NCBI GenBank assembly: GCA_020216985.1
Contig: JAIWOH010000103.1
Location: 1-10,000 of the forward strand
Direction of reading: 5' to 3'
Length of the DNA: 10,000 nucleotides
Origin: Nitrospira sp.
GTDB lineage: Bacteria; Nitrospirota; Nitrospiria; Nitrospirales; Nitrospiraceae
In this document: positions 1 to 6,738 of the stretch, one piece after another
Position numbering within the stretch: position 1 is the stretch's first letter
How the letters are laid out: the number at the start of each line of letters is the position of its first letter
Made by a program: the position numbers and the translations under genes
Notes under the pieces: generated by a model
Told to the model about the DNA's origin: nothing
The model's input: only the letters and a program-made list of their open reading frames with translations
Databases searched by the model: none

Positions 1-108
1 GACGTCTTGCGCGACGGCAAACGGCGCAAGGGCCAGCAGAAGCACCATCAAAAAGGCCGAAAGGCCGGCTTGGAACCTTGTGGACCATCGTGGTTCGACC
101 ATGGACAT
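1..108 (-). CDS. Exported protein, 5' end only (signal peptide)
   Basis: The minus strand from 108 to the window edge is open for 36 codons, and the rest of the gene lies outside the window. The visible part is a classical Sec signal peptide: a basic start with R7 and R11, a hydrophobic core of about residues 15-29 (FLMVLLLALAPF), and an AVA-QDV signal peptidase I site near residues 31-34. The product should therefore be periplasmic or outer-membrane, but nothing identifies its family. The same frame stays open upstream to a stop near 187, so ATG codons at 153 and 168 are alternative starts. I prefer 108 because it gives a normal-length n-region, although no strong ribosome binding site marks any of the three. 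It is divergent from the DAHP synthase gene. Confidence 0.6.
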   Translation of the reverse strand, partial: MSMVEPRWSTRFQAGLSAFLMVLLLALAPFAVAQDV

Positions 109-198
109 AGCGGGTAACACAAGGTGGGCGCGCCTGTCAAATTGAATAGACATCGCGAATATTTTCATCGGATCTTCAATGCGTTACGTCAACCCTGC

Positions 199-226
199 TG
201 GACTTTTCCCCAACATTTCCTATACT
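199..226 (+). promoter_or_regulatory. Candidate sigma70-type promoter of the DAHP synthase gene
   Basis: A good -10 hexamer TATACT (221-226) is preceded, with 16-bp spacing, by TGGACT (199-204), a 4/6 match to TTGACA. Transcription would start near 233 and leave a leader of about 30 nt before the GTG start. This is inferred from the pattern only; no operator or attenuator structure was recognised. Confidence 0.4.
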
Positions 227-252
227 CTACGGCATCGAGACCATTTTTCCTG

Positions 253-258
253 AAAGGA
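253..258 (+). promoter_or_regulatory. Ribosome binding site for the GTG-started DAHP synthase
   Basis: AAAGGA lies five nucleotides before the GTG at 264. It supports the GTG as the start and explains an N-terminus of the same length as the E. coli enzymes. Confidence 0.7.
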
Positions 259-263
259 TCACC

Positions 264-1322
264 GTGAACAGACCCATTGACAATCAGCATGTCATCGAGA
301 TCAAGGCGCTACCTTCACCCCGCACGATCAAAACCAGACTTCCCATCACGGACCAAGCGGCCAAACTGGTCGTCGAAACCCGCGAAGCCGTCAGAAAGAT
401 CCTTCATGGGCAAGACCGTGATCGCCTCGTCATCATCGTCGGGCCCTGCTCGATCCATGATCCCGAGGCTGCGCTCGACTACGCCCAGAAACTAAAGCCG
501 GTCGCCGACGCCCTGCGCGACCGGTTTCTGATCATCATGCGGACCTATTTTGAGAAACCTCGGACCACCGTCGGCTGGAAAGGCTTGATCAACGACCCCC
601 ATTTGGACGGCACCTGTGATATCGCGCGCGGGATGGAGCTGGCTCGGACGATCCTGCTTCGAATCAACCAGCTCGGCCTGCCTTGCGCCACGGAGCTGCT
701 GGATCCGGTCACGCCCCAATACACCGCCGATCTCATCAGTTGGACGGCGATCGGCGCGCGCACCACCGAAAGCCAGATTCACCGCGAGATGGCCAGCGGT
801 CTCTCCATGCCCGTCGGATTCAAAAACGGCACAGAGGGCAACCTCCAGGTCGCCGTCAACGCCATGATTTCGGCACGAGCCCCTCACCACTTCGTCGGCA
901 TCAACGCCGACGGCCAAACTTCCATCATCAAAACCATGGGCAACCCGGATCGACACATCGTCCTCCGTGGCGGGGGGGGCAAAAGCAACTATGACGCCGA
1001 GCACGTCGCCAAGGCCGAGACGGCCGTGGCAGGCGAACACATCGCCCGCCCGATCATGATCGATTGTTCGCACGACAATTCAAGCAAAGACCACCGTCGT
1101 CAAGGCACCGTCGCCCGCGAAGTCCTCCGTCAGTTCCGCGAAGGCCGCCAGTCGATCATGGGACTCATGCTGGAGAGCAATCTCCACCCCGGAAAGCAAA
1201 CATGGAAAGAGGGAGTTCCGCTCGCGTACGGCGTCTCGATCACCGACGCCTGTCTCGGATGGGACGAAACAAAGTCTCTTTTGGACGAGCTGGCCGAATC
1301 GCTGACCGTCAAACCGGCCTAA
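264..1322 (+). CDS. aroG: 3-deoxy-7-phosphoheptulonate (DAHP) synthase, class I
   Basis: Condenses phosphoenolpyruvate with erythrose 4-phosphate to DAHP, the first committed step of the cytoplasmic shikimate pathway to aromatic amino acids. The 352 residues match the length of E. coli AroG/F/H (about 350). Hallmarks seen in order: GPCSIHDP with metal ligand C62, the PEP loop MRTYFEKPRTTVGWKG (92-107), ELLDPVTPQY (144-153), GARTTES (164-170), GFKNGTEG, IDCSHDNSSKDH with H270, LESNLHPGKQ with E304, and SITDACLGWDET with D328. C, H, E and D are the four known metal ligands, so the enzyme looks active. The N-terminal extension and the 144-153 segment resemble the feedback-regulated enzymes, but which amino acid inhibits it cannot be read; the aroG symbol is by family. 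Translation starts at a GTG, with AAAGGA at 253-258 five nt upstream. One oddity is T161 in SWTAIGARTTES, where the family usually has Gly. It is transcribed alone. Confidence 0.96.
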   Translation: MNRPIDNQHVIEIKALPSPRTIKTRLPITDQAAKLVVETREAVRKILHGQDRDRLVIIVGPCSIHDPEAALDYAQKLKPVADALRDRFLIIMRTYFEKPRTTVGWKGLINDPHLDGTCDIARGMELARTILLRINQLGLPCATELLDPVTPQYTADLISWTAIGARTTESQIHREMASGLSMPVGFKNGTEGNLQVAVNAMISARAPHHFVGINADGQTSIIKTMGNPDRHIVLRGGGGKSNYDAEHVAKAETAVAGEHIARPIMIDCSHDNSSKDHRRQGTVAREVLRQFREGRQSIMGLMLESNLHPGKQTWKEGVPLAYGVSITDACLGWDETKSLLDELAESLTVKPA

Positions 1323-1330
1323 AAAGCCGG
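1314..1330 (+). terminator. Weak candidate hairpin at the end of the DAHP synthase gene
   Basis: CCGGC (1314-1318) and GCCGG (1326-1330) form a 5-bp GC stem whose 7-nt loop contains the TAA stop codon. There is no downstream T-run on either strand, so it is at best a pause or Rho-assisted end. No better terminator was seen before the minus-strand debris begins. Confidence 0.25.
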
Positions 1331-1443
1331 CCGGACACTATCAACGCACCGGCCCTTGCTCTGACAAAAGTCGGCGCGATTTTCTCTCTCTCAACCCATC
1401 ACTGTCGATCGTCATCAGTGGGCACGGCGTCGGGGTCTTCCCC

Positions 1444-1656
1444 CTATCGAGTCTCCGTGATGATCCCATCCCGCCGCGCCAGAGCCACTTCCCGCCCTCG
1501 TCGTTCGCCGCGATCGCCTCTTCGTAGTGCTGTAGAGCCAGATGAAAGTTTCCCGACGCCTCTTCAAATAACCCGCAATGATAGGTAACTCGCCAGGCCG
1601 GTGTGCCGAGATGGGCGGCGATCATCAGTTGCCGCTTCGCCTCTGATCGCCTCTGA
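1444..1656 (-). pseudogene. C-terminal remnant of a TPR protein, frameshifted
   Basis: Read right to left, one frame gives a clear tetratricopeptide unit: residues HLGTPAWRVTYHCGLFEEA, then SGNFHLALQHYEEAIAAN, with the W/Y/G/A/Y/A spacing of a TPR. That frame then runs into meaningless sequence, but a neighbouring frame continues smoothly with EVALARRDGIITETR and a TAG at 1444-1446, so one base appears lost in the G-rich stretch just before it (around 1484). At the upstream edge a second shift coincides with an exact 10-bp tandem duplication (1637-1656). Removing one copy joins the frame of the IS-like sequence to the TPR frame. Nothing upstream codes for the rest of a TPR protein, so this is a decayed C-terminal fragment. 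The original function is unknown; TPR units bind other proteins. Confidence 0.6.
1637..1656. repeat. Exact 10-bp tandem duplication
   Basis: TCGCCTCTGA occurs twice head to tail (1637-1646 and 1647-1656). The extra copy shifts the minus-strand reading frame by one base. Without it, the upstream IS-type frame (ending GLRVD) and the downstream TPR frame (starting SEAKRQLM) become one open frame. It therefore sits at the boundary between the two kinds of debris. Confidence 0.85.
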
Positions 1657-1879
1657 ATCGACACGGAGCCCATCCCTACTCTTTTTCTTCCCCCGGTAAT
1701 ACGTTTGCTCCGCAATCCCAATTTTGGATCTTGGACAAGTATTGAGCACTGACAGGCCGCTCCCGGTTTCCAATTCAATCATGCGTAAGTGTTAGATGAT
1801 CTTTTCGGGCGTGTACCGCTTCTTGAGCATGTATACAACCTCCTGGTTACCGTCCGGTTTACCATTTTCCGTCCGGACA
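1657..1879 (-). mobile_element. Decayed left end of an IS3-family insertion sequence (orfA remnant)
   Basis: On the minus strand a strong ribosome binding site, AGGAGG (1840-1845), precedes an ATG at 1830 that starts MLKKRYTPEKII, the typical opening of IS3-family (IS407-like) OrfA. Codon 13 is a TAA (1792-1794), and the same frame then continues with HLRMIELETG and KIGIAEQTYYRGKK, then DGLRVD. This corresponds to the OrfA helix-turn-helix motif commonly written G-I-x-E-Q-T-Y-Y-R-W-K-K followed by G-L-R-V-D. The usual W is a G here, and a few residues are inserted around CPRSK. After about 57 codons the similarity stops; the rest of OrfA and all of the OrfB integrase are absent. The outer end is probably near the TGTCCGGAC at 1871-1879, which has a second CCGGACGG copy just inside (minus strand). 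Family assignment is by memory of the motif, not by a search. Confidence 0.65.
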
Positions 1880-1905
1880 AAATTTGCTCGGGTAGGTCTG
1901 CATCT

Positions 1906-1921
1906 CTGTCACGGCTGACAG
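1906..1921. repeat. Perfect 6-bp inverted repeat downstream of the cytochrome gene
   Basis: CTGTCA (1906-1911) and TGACAG (1916-1921) flank a 4-nt loop, 22 nt after the cytochrome stop codon on the minus strand. No T-run follows, so it is only a weak candidate for the operon's 3' end structure. Confidence 0.3.
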
Positions 1922-1943
1922 CAAGGCACATAATCGCTATCCA

Positions 1944-2300
1944 TCACCGGCGGCGCAGAGTCCGAATATAGGCGAGCACGTCGCGCTCTTCCTGCTCGGA
2001 GAGGCGGATGTTCCAAGGCGGCATGGCGGCTTTGCCCTCGTGGATTGTCTTGAGCAATGCCGCGTCGGATTTCTTCTGCGTCGAGGGAGCGGTCAGCATG
2101 GCGGGATCGGCACCCAACAGTTTGTAGCCGTCGCCCTGCCCCTCGATGCCGTGGCAACCGACACAGTGTTTCAGATAGATTTTCTTGCCTTGATCAATTC
2201 TGGACGGTGACGGCTTTTTCTGTTCCTCCACCACTGCCGGCCGCTCTCCCACCAAAGCCGCCCCAAGCAGGATTGCCGCAGCGATGATTTTTGTCGTCAT
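1944..2300 (-). CDS. Small exported mono-haem cytochrome c
   Basis: A 118-residue protein starting at ATG 2300, with GGTGAA a few nt upstream. Residues 1-18 form a short signal sequence (K4, then a hydrophobic stretch IIAAAILLGAALVG), so the mature protein of about 95-100 residues should be periplasmic. The single haem site is CVGCH (46-50), followed by the GQGDG turn (54-58) common in cytochrome c6/CBB3-type domains. M93 in AAMPPW is the likely sixth iron ligand, and SEQEERDVLAYIRTL is the closing helix. This is a class I electron-carrier fold. It lies 23 nt behind the stop of the RND pump gene on the same strand and is probably the last gene of the efflux operon. No partner oxidase or dehydrogenase is in the window, so its electron donor and acceptor are unknown. 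It could also be an independent gene that merely reads in the same direction. Confidence 0.9.
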   Translation of the reverse strand: MTTKIIAAAILLGAALVGERPAVVEEQKKPSPSRIDQGKKIYLKHCVGCHGIEGQGDGYKLLGADPAMLTAPSTQKKSDAALLKTIHEGKAAMPPWNIRLSEQEERDVLAYIRTLRRR

Positions 2301-2323
2301 GATTTCACCGCCGTCGTCTACGT

Positions 2324-5300
2324 CTAAGGGGACATTCCTTGCCGGGTAAGTGAAATCGCCGATTCGGGCGGTCTCGTGGAGACCCGCCTCGCTTCGTCCG
2401 ATCGCCCCTCCAACCATCGATACAGCACCGGCAACACGATCAACGTCAACAACGTCGAGGTGACCAAACCGCCAATGACGACGGTCGCCAGCGGACGCTG
2501 GACCTCGGAGCCGATACCGTTCGCCAGGGCCAACGGCACCAAGCCGAGCAAGGCCACCAAAGCCGTCATGAGCACCGGCCGCAAGCGCAACAACGCGCCC
2601 GACAGCACCGCCTCGTCCAACGTATGCCCGTCTTGTCGGAGCTTGTTCATGTACGACACCAACACGATGCCGTTCAGCACGGCGACGCCGAAAAGATTGA
2701 TGAATCCGACGGACGCCGGCACGCTCAGATACTCGCCCGTGACCCACAGCGCCACCACTCCGCCGATCAAGGCAAAGGGGAGATTGAGAATGATCAGCAC
2801 GGCATGGCGAAGAAAGCCGAACGTCGAATAGAGCAATAAAAAAATCAGCCCGATCGTCACCGGAACGATGACGCGCAGCCTTGACATGGCCCGTTCCATG
2901 TTCTCAAACGAGCCGCCCCACGACACTGTGTAGCCGGTGGGAAGCACGACTTGCTGCGCGATTTTGCGTTGCGCCTCGGCCACCAGACTGCCGATGTCGC
3001 GCCCCAACGTGTTGAAGCCGATCGAGACGTACCGTTGAAGGCGCTCCCTGCTGATCCGACCCGGTCCTTCTTCAAGTTTGATCGTGCCGAGGTCCGCCAA
3101 GGGAATCAGCGCTCCGGTCTGGTCCATCAACAAAATGTTGCTGATGGCGTCCACCCCGTCCCGATACTGTTCCGGAAATCGAACGACGAGATCGAAGCGT
3201 TGCTGGCCTTCAAACACCCGCGTCGCCACTTCGCCGCCGATCGCCGTCGTGATGATCTGCCGCACGTCGGCCACGTTCAACCCGTGCCGCGCGATCTTGC
3301 CTCGATCAATGTCGATCGTGAGATAGGGTTGACCGAACAATTGCTCGACCTTTATGTCGCGGACGCCGCGCACGGTTCCAAGCACAGCGGCGATTTCCTC
3401 GGCTTTGGTTCGGAGCACCTCCAAGTCGTCACCGAACAACTTGACCGTCGCCTCGGTCCGCACGCCGGAAATCAACTCGTCTACCCGTTGTTGGATAGGT
3501 TGGCTGATCAAAAACGTCGCGCCCGTCACCTGCGAGAGCCGTTCTCTCACCTTCTGCATCAATTCCGGCATCGTCTTCGCCGTCGTCCATTGATCGAGCG
3601 GGCGCAGCCTGACGACAGGATCGCTTTCATTCGGCTCCTGAGGATCGTTGCCCAACTCCGTGCGACCGATTTTCGAGACCACCATCTCGACTTCCGGGAA
3701 CTCCATGATCGCCTGTTGCGCTCGTTTTTCGATGGCAAGAGAGGCTTCCAGCGACACGCTCGGCAGTCGGATCGTTTGGGGAGCCATGGCTCCTTCGTTC
3801 AAAATGGGAATAAATTCGCTTCCCAAAAAGGGAACCAACATCAGGCTGCCGATCAACGCGCCGACCGCCAGCGTCACCACGACGAGACGATGCCCCAACG
3901 CCCATCGCAGCGCCGGAGCATACAGCCCTTTGGCGGCTCTCACGATCCACGGATCGTTCTCCGATCCGCGCGTCAACGCCAACGAGCAGAGAACCGGAGA
4001 AAGCGTGAGCGAGAGCACTAACGAGACCAACAGTGCGATCATGATGGTATAGGCAAGGGGCTTGAACATTTTGCCTTCCATCCCTTGCAGGGAGAGCAGA
4101 GGCAGAAACACCACGATGATGATGAGAATGCCGAACACCACCGGTTGGCCGACCTCTTTGACCGCCTCTCTGATGAGCTCCGATTTGGAGACGCCGGCGG
4201 ACGATTGATGCGACAGGTGGCGATAGACGTTTTCCACCACCACGACCGATCCATCGACCATCATGCCGATTGCGATGGCCAGGCCTCCGAGCGACATGAG
4301 ATTGGCTGTTAACCCGACCTGCCCCATCACAATAAACGTGGCCAACGGACCGAGTATCAATGTGGCCACGACGATCAGCGCGCTGCGAATATTACCCAGA
4401 AACAGGAACAACACGACGACCACCAGCGTCACGCCTTCGGCGAGAGCCTTGTACACCGTGTTCAGCGCAGCGGTGATCAGTTCGATCCGGTCATAGAACG
4501 GCACGATGCGCATTCCGTTCGGCAACAGCTCCTTGGCATGGATGTCCTCGATGCGAGCCTTGATGCCTTCCACCACGTCTCTGGCATTTCCCCCCCGCAA
4601 CATCAGGACGATTCCGCTCACGACTTCGCGCTTGCCGTTGAGCAGCGTCGCTCCATGGCGCACGGCGTGCCCGATCACGACGTTGGCGATGTCTCCCACG
4701 AACACCGGCGTCCCTCCGACTTCTTTGACGACAATGCGCTCGATGTCCTCAAGCGAGCGGATCAGGCCCCGCCCCCGCACGATATACTTTTCGGCATGTT
4801 TCTCCAAAATATTGCCGCCGGCGTTGGCGTTGTTTCTGGCCACGGCCTCGAATACTTCGCGCAACGAGAGGTTGTACTTCCGCAGCATAGCCGGCTCCAC
4901 CAGCACTTGATATTGCTTGACGTAGCCCCCCATCGAATTGACGTCGATCACCTCCGGTGTGCCCTTCAACAGAGGACGGATGACCCAATCCTGGATCGTG
5001 CGTTGATCGATGAGCCGCCGATACTCCTCCGCGTCGTCCGCCGGCGGATTGCTCGGCCCATCCAGATAGTATTGAAACACCTCGCCGAGTCCCGTGCTGT
5101 TGGGAACCAACATCGGCTCGGCGCCGGGAGGAAGCAATTCCTCCACTTCAAGAAGCCGTTCGAGCACCAGTTGGCGCGCGAGATTGATATCCATCGAATC
5201 GTCGAACACGATCGTCACCAACGAGAGCCCCACTTTCGTCAGTGATCGCATCTCGGTGACGGCGGGCACGCCGGTCAGTTGCAATTCAATCGGATAGGTC

Positions 5301-5494
5301 ACCAATCGTTCGACCTCGGTGGGTGAGAGACCGGGCGCTTTGGTCACGACCTGGACGAGCACGCTCGTGACGTCCGGAAACGCGTCGATGGGAATGGTCC
5401 TGAACGCATAGAGCCCTCCACCGGCGATCAGAAGCGAGAGCAGGACGATCAGCAGCCGCTGACGAAGAGAAACATCGAGAAGACGGGAGACCAT
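2324..5494 (-). CDS. czcA: Heavy-metal efflux RND pump (CzcA/CusA family)
   Basis: The inner-membrane, proton-driven pump of a tripartite metal exporter. Its 1056 residues match the family (about 1040-1070). It has the two-fold RND layout: TM1 (about 13-31), a periplasmic porter domain, five helices grouped at about 339-504, TM7 (about 533-556), a second porter domain, and TM8-12 (about 878-1022). Family signatures include IPIDAFPDVT (34-43), LGSEFIPILNEGA (557-569), VDELISGVR (671-679) and FGVAVLNGIVLVSY (935-948). In TM4, GGLAIAIGMMVDGSVVVVEN keeps D414 and E421 of the proton path but has A408 where CzcA has a third acid (DFG). That TM4 is CusA-like. However, the CusA copper methionines appear absent (L577 and E673 at two of the aligned places), and NELISGVR-like sequence is typical of divalent-metal pumps. 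The metal is therefore unclear. Its ATG overlaps the adaptor's stop codon by one base (TGATG). Confidence 0.95.
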   Translation of the reverse strand: MVSRLLDVSLRQRLLIVLLSLLIAGGGLYAFRTIPIDAFPDVTSVLVQVVTKAPGLSPTEVERLVTYPIELQLTGVPAVTEMRSLTKVGLSLVTIVFDDSMDINLARQLVLERLLEVEELLPPGAEPMLVPNSTGLGEVFQYYLDGPSNPPADDAEEYRRLIDQRTIQDWVIRPLLKGTPEVIDVNSMGGYVKQYQVLVEPAMLRKYNLSLREVFEAVARNNANAGGNILEKHAEKYIVRGRGLIRSLEDIERIVVKEVGGTPVFVGDIANVVIGHAVRHGATLLNGKREVVSGIVLMLRGGNARDVVEGIKARIEDIHAKELLPNGMRIVPFYDRIELITAALNTVYKALAEGVTLVVVVLFLFLGNIRSALIVVATLILGPLATFIVMGQVGLTANLMSLGGLAIAIGMMVDGSVVVVENVYRHLSHQSSAGVSKSELIREAVKEVGQPVVFGILIIIVVFLPLLSLQGMEGKMFKPLAYTIMIALLVSLVLSLTLSPVLCSLALTRGSENDPWIVRAAKGLYAPALRWALGHRLVVVTLAVGALIGSLMLVPFLGSEFIPILNEGAMAPQTIRLPSVSLEASLAIEKRAQQAIMEFPEVEMVVSKIGRTELGNDPQEPNESDPVVRLRPLDQWTTAKTMPELMQKVRERLSQVTGATFLISQPIQQRVDELISGVRTEATVKLFGDDLEVLRTKAEEIAAVLGTVRGVRDIKVEQLFGQPYLTIDIDRGKIARHGLNVADVRQIITTAIGGEVATRVFEGQQRFDLVVRFPEQYRDGVDAISNILLMDQTGALIPLADLGTIKLEEGPGRISRERLQRYVSIGFNTLGRDIGSLVAEAQRKIAQQVVLPTGYTVSWGGSFENMERAMSRLRVIVPVTIGLIFLLLYSTFGFLRHAVLIILNLPFALIGGVVALWVTGEYLSVPASVGFINLFGVAVLNGIVLVSYMNKLRQDGHTLDEAVLSGALLRLRPVLMTALVALLGLVPLALANGIGSEVQRPLATVVIGGLVTSTLLTLIVLPVLYRWLEGRSDEARRVSTRPPESAISLTRQGMSP

Positions 5495-6738
5495 CAGACC
5501 AGTTTCTTGAGCAGCTCGGACTTCAACAGAAAGGCGCCGTGGGTAACGATCCGTTCCCCTTCCTCGAGACCGGTGAGAATCGACGTCAGTGCGCCGTTGG
5601 ACTCGCCGACTTCGACTTCCCGCACTTCGTATTCGGTCGCTTTGCGCTGGACGAAGACGAACGTCTTGCCTTGATCATGCTGCAGTGCCGCTTCCGGCAC
5701 GGCCAAGCGATCCGGCTGTGGTTCGGAGAAGAGGCGAACCGTCGCAAACATCTCCGGTTTGAATCGTCCGTCCGAATTGGGCAATTCAATGCGCAGTTGC
5801 ATGGTGCGGGTCGAGGGATCCAACACGTCTCCCACATAGGTGATCGTTCCGTGAAACACTTCGCCCGGATAGGCGTTCACGCGCACCTCTGCCTTAGTGC
5901 CTTTGGAAGCGTGAACGGCGTGCACGAAGGGGATATCTTTTTCGGGGATGTTGGCCAAGACCCATACTTCCGACAGGTCCGCGATGACGAAGAGGTTCTC
6001 GGTCGTTTCGACGACCTCTCCCCGCGTCAGCTTGCGTGCAATGACGCGTCCCGCGAAGGGCGCCACGATCGGCACTACGGATCTGATCTCCCTGCTTTGT
6101 TCCAACCGCTTAAATTCCTCCGGCGTCATCCCAAGCAACTTCAACCGATCGTGCGCCTCGTTGGCTTCCGCCTGAATGCTCAAGAGCTCCGCCTGCCTTC
6201 GCTGGGCCTCCGCCTCGCCGATCACTTTCTCTTCAAGAAGAAACTGAGCGCGTGAGTACGACTGTTCCGCCAGGTTCAGCTTCGCCTTGGCCTTCAGATA
6301 AGCGGATTGGGCCAGTCCCAATTCGCTGCTGTACAAAATGGCCAACGGTTGATTGGCTTTGACCTCCTGACCGAGATCCGCATATACCTCGATCACCCGC
6401 CCCCTCACCAGCGCCGTAATTTCGGCCATGTTGCGCTGGTTGGGCTGCACAATACCGGGAAAGTCGCGATGGGTTCGGAAATCGCTTCTGGCGACGGGTT
6501 GAACGACCAGCCCGATGCGAGACGCTTCCTCAGCTGACAAGGTCACCACTCCGGGAGGCGCCGAAAGGCTGGGAGGTTTGTCGGCGATCGCGTCGTGTTG
6601 GGCCTTCTCGCAGCCCCATTCCGATGCCGCCAACCCGCATAGCGCGGCCCCCAATGCAACGGGGAGCAGCAAGTGCGCGCGCATGCCCGCCGCGCGGTTC
6701 AGCATCCGGAAGCGATCGCGTTCCGGCCGTCCCGTCAT
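5494..6738 (-). CDS. czcB: Periplasmic adaptor (membrane fusion protein) of metal RND pump
   Basis: Bridges the RND pump and the outer-membrane channel. I take the ATG at 6738 (414 residues), because GGGGGAGGA lies 5 nt upstream and the ATG shares its A with the preceding TGA. A TTG one codon earlier is less likely. Hydrophobic residues 22-38 form a signal/anchor; C43 follows EWG, a poor lipobox, so lipidation is doubtful. Then come a first lipoyl half (VRGRVIEVYADLGQEVKANQ, 111-130), a coiled-coil hairpin (about 140-215, rich in A/E/Q/K), the second lipoyl half (VAPFAGRVIARKLTRGEVV, 225-243), a beta-barrel (about 260-335, with STRTMQLRIEL) and a membrane-proximal domain (RLAVPEAALQ, 344-353) ending in LLKSELLKKLV. 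This is the order of CzcB/CusB adaptors. No His-rich or Met-rich metal-binding N-terminus is visible, unlike CzcB/CusB archetypes. Confidence 0.93.
   Translation of the reverse strand: MTGRPERDRFRMLNRAAGMRAHLLLPVALGAALCGLAASEWGCEKAQHDAIADKPPSLSAPPGVVTLSAEEASRIGLVVQPVARSDFRTHRDFPGIVQPNQRNMAEITALVRGRVIEVYADLGQEVKANQPLAILYSSELGLAQSAYLKAKAKLNLAEQSYSRAQFLLEEKVIGEAEAQRRQAELLSIQAEANEAHDRLKLLGMTPEEFKRLEQSREIRSVVPIVAPFAGRVIARKLTRGEVVETTENLFVIADLSEVWVLANIPEKDIPFVHAVHASKGTKAEVRVNAYPGEVFHGTITYVGDVLDPSTRTMQLRIELPNSDGRFKPEMFATVRLFSEPQPDRLAVPEAALQHDQGKTFVFVQRKATEYEVREVEVGESNGALTSILTGLEEGERIVTHGAFLLKSELLKKLV

Noticed and set aside
492..1073. 193-codon minus-strand open frame inside the DAHP synthase gene
   Set aside because: The DAHP synthase is intact with all metal ligands on the plus strand; the antisense frame has shadow composition and no start signal.
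1386..1416. CACTG/CAGTG inverted repeat as a bidirectional terminator
   Set aside because: The stem is five pairs with an 11-nt loop and no T-run on the useful side; too weak to call.
1944..2747. 267-codon minus-strand open frame covering the cytochrome and extending into the pump gene
   Set aside because: Only the last 118 codons are cytochrome. The upstream part is another frame of the RND pump, has no ribosome binding site and is arginine/glycine/alanine-rich shadow sequence.
2951..4021. 356-codon plus-strand open frame opposite the RND pump
   Set aside because: It lies antisense to a clearly identified pump gene, is rich in Arg/His/Asp as expected of the complementary frame, and shows no family motif.
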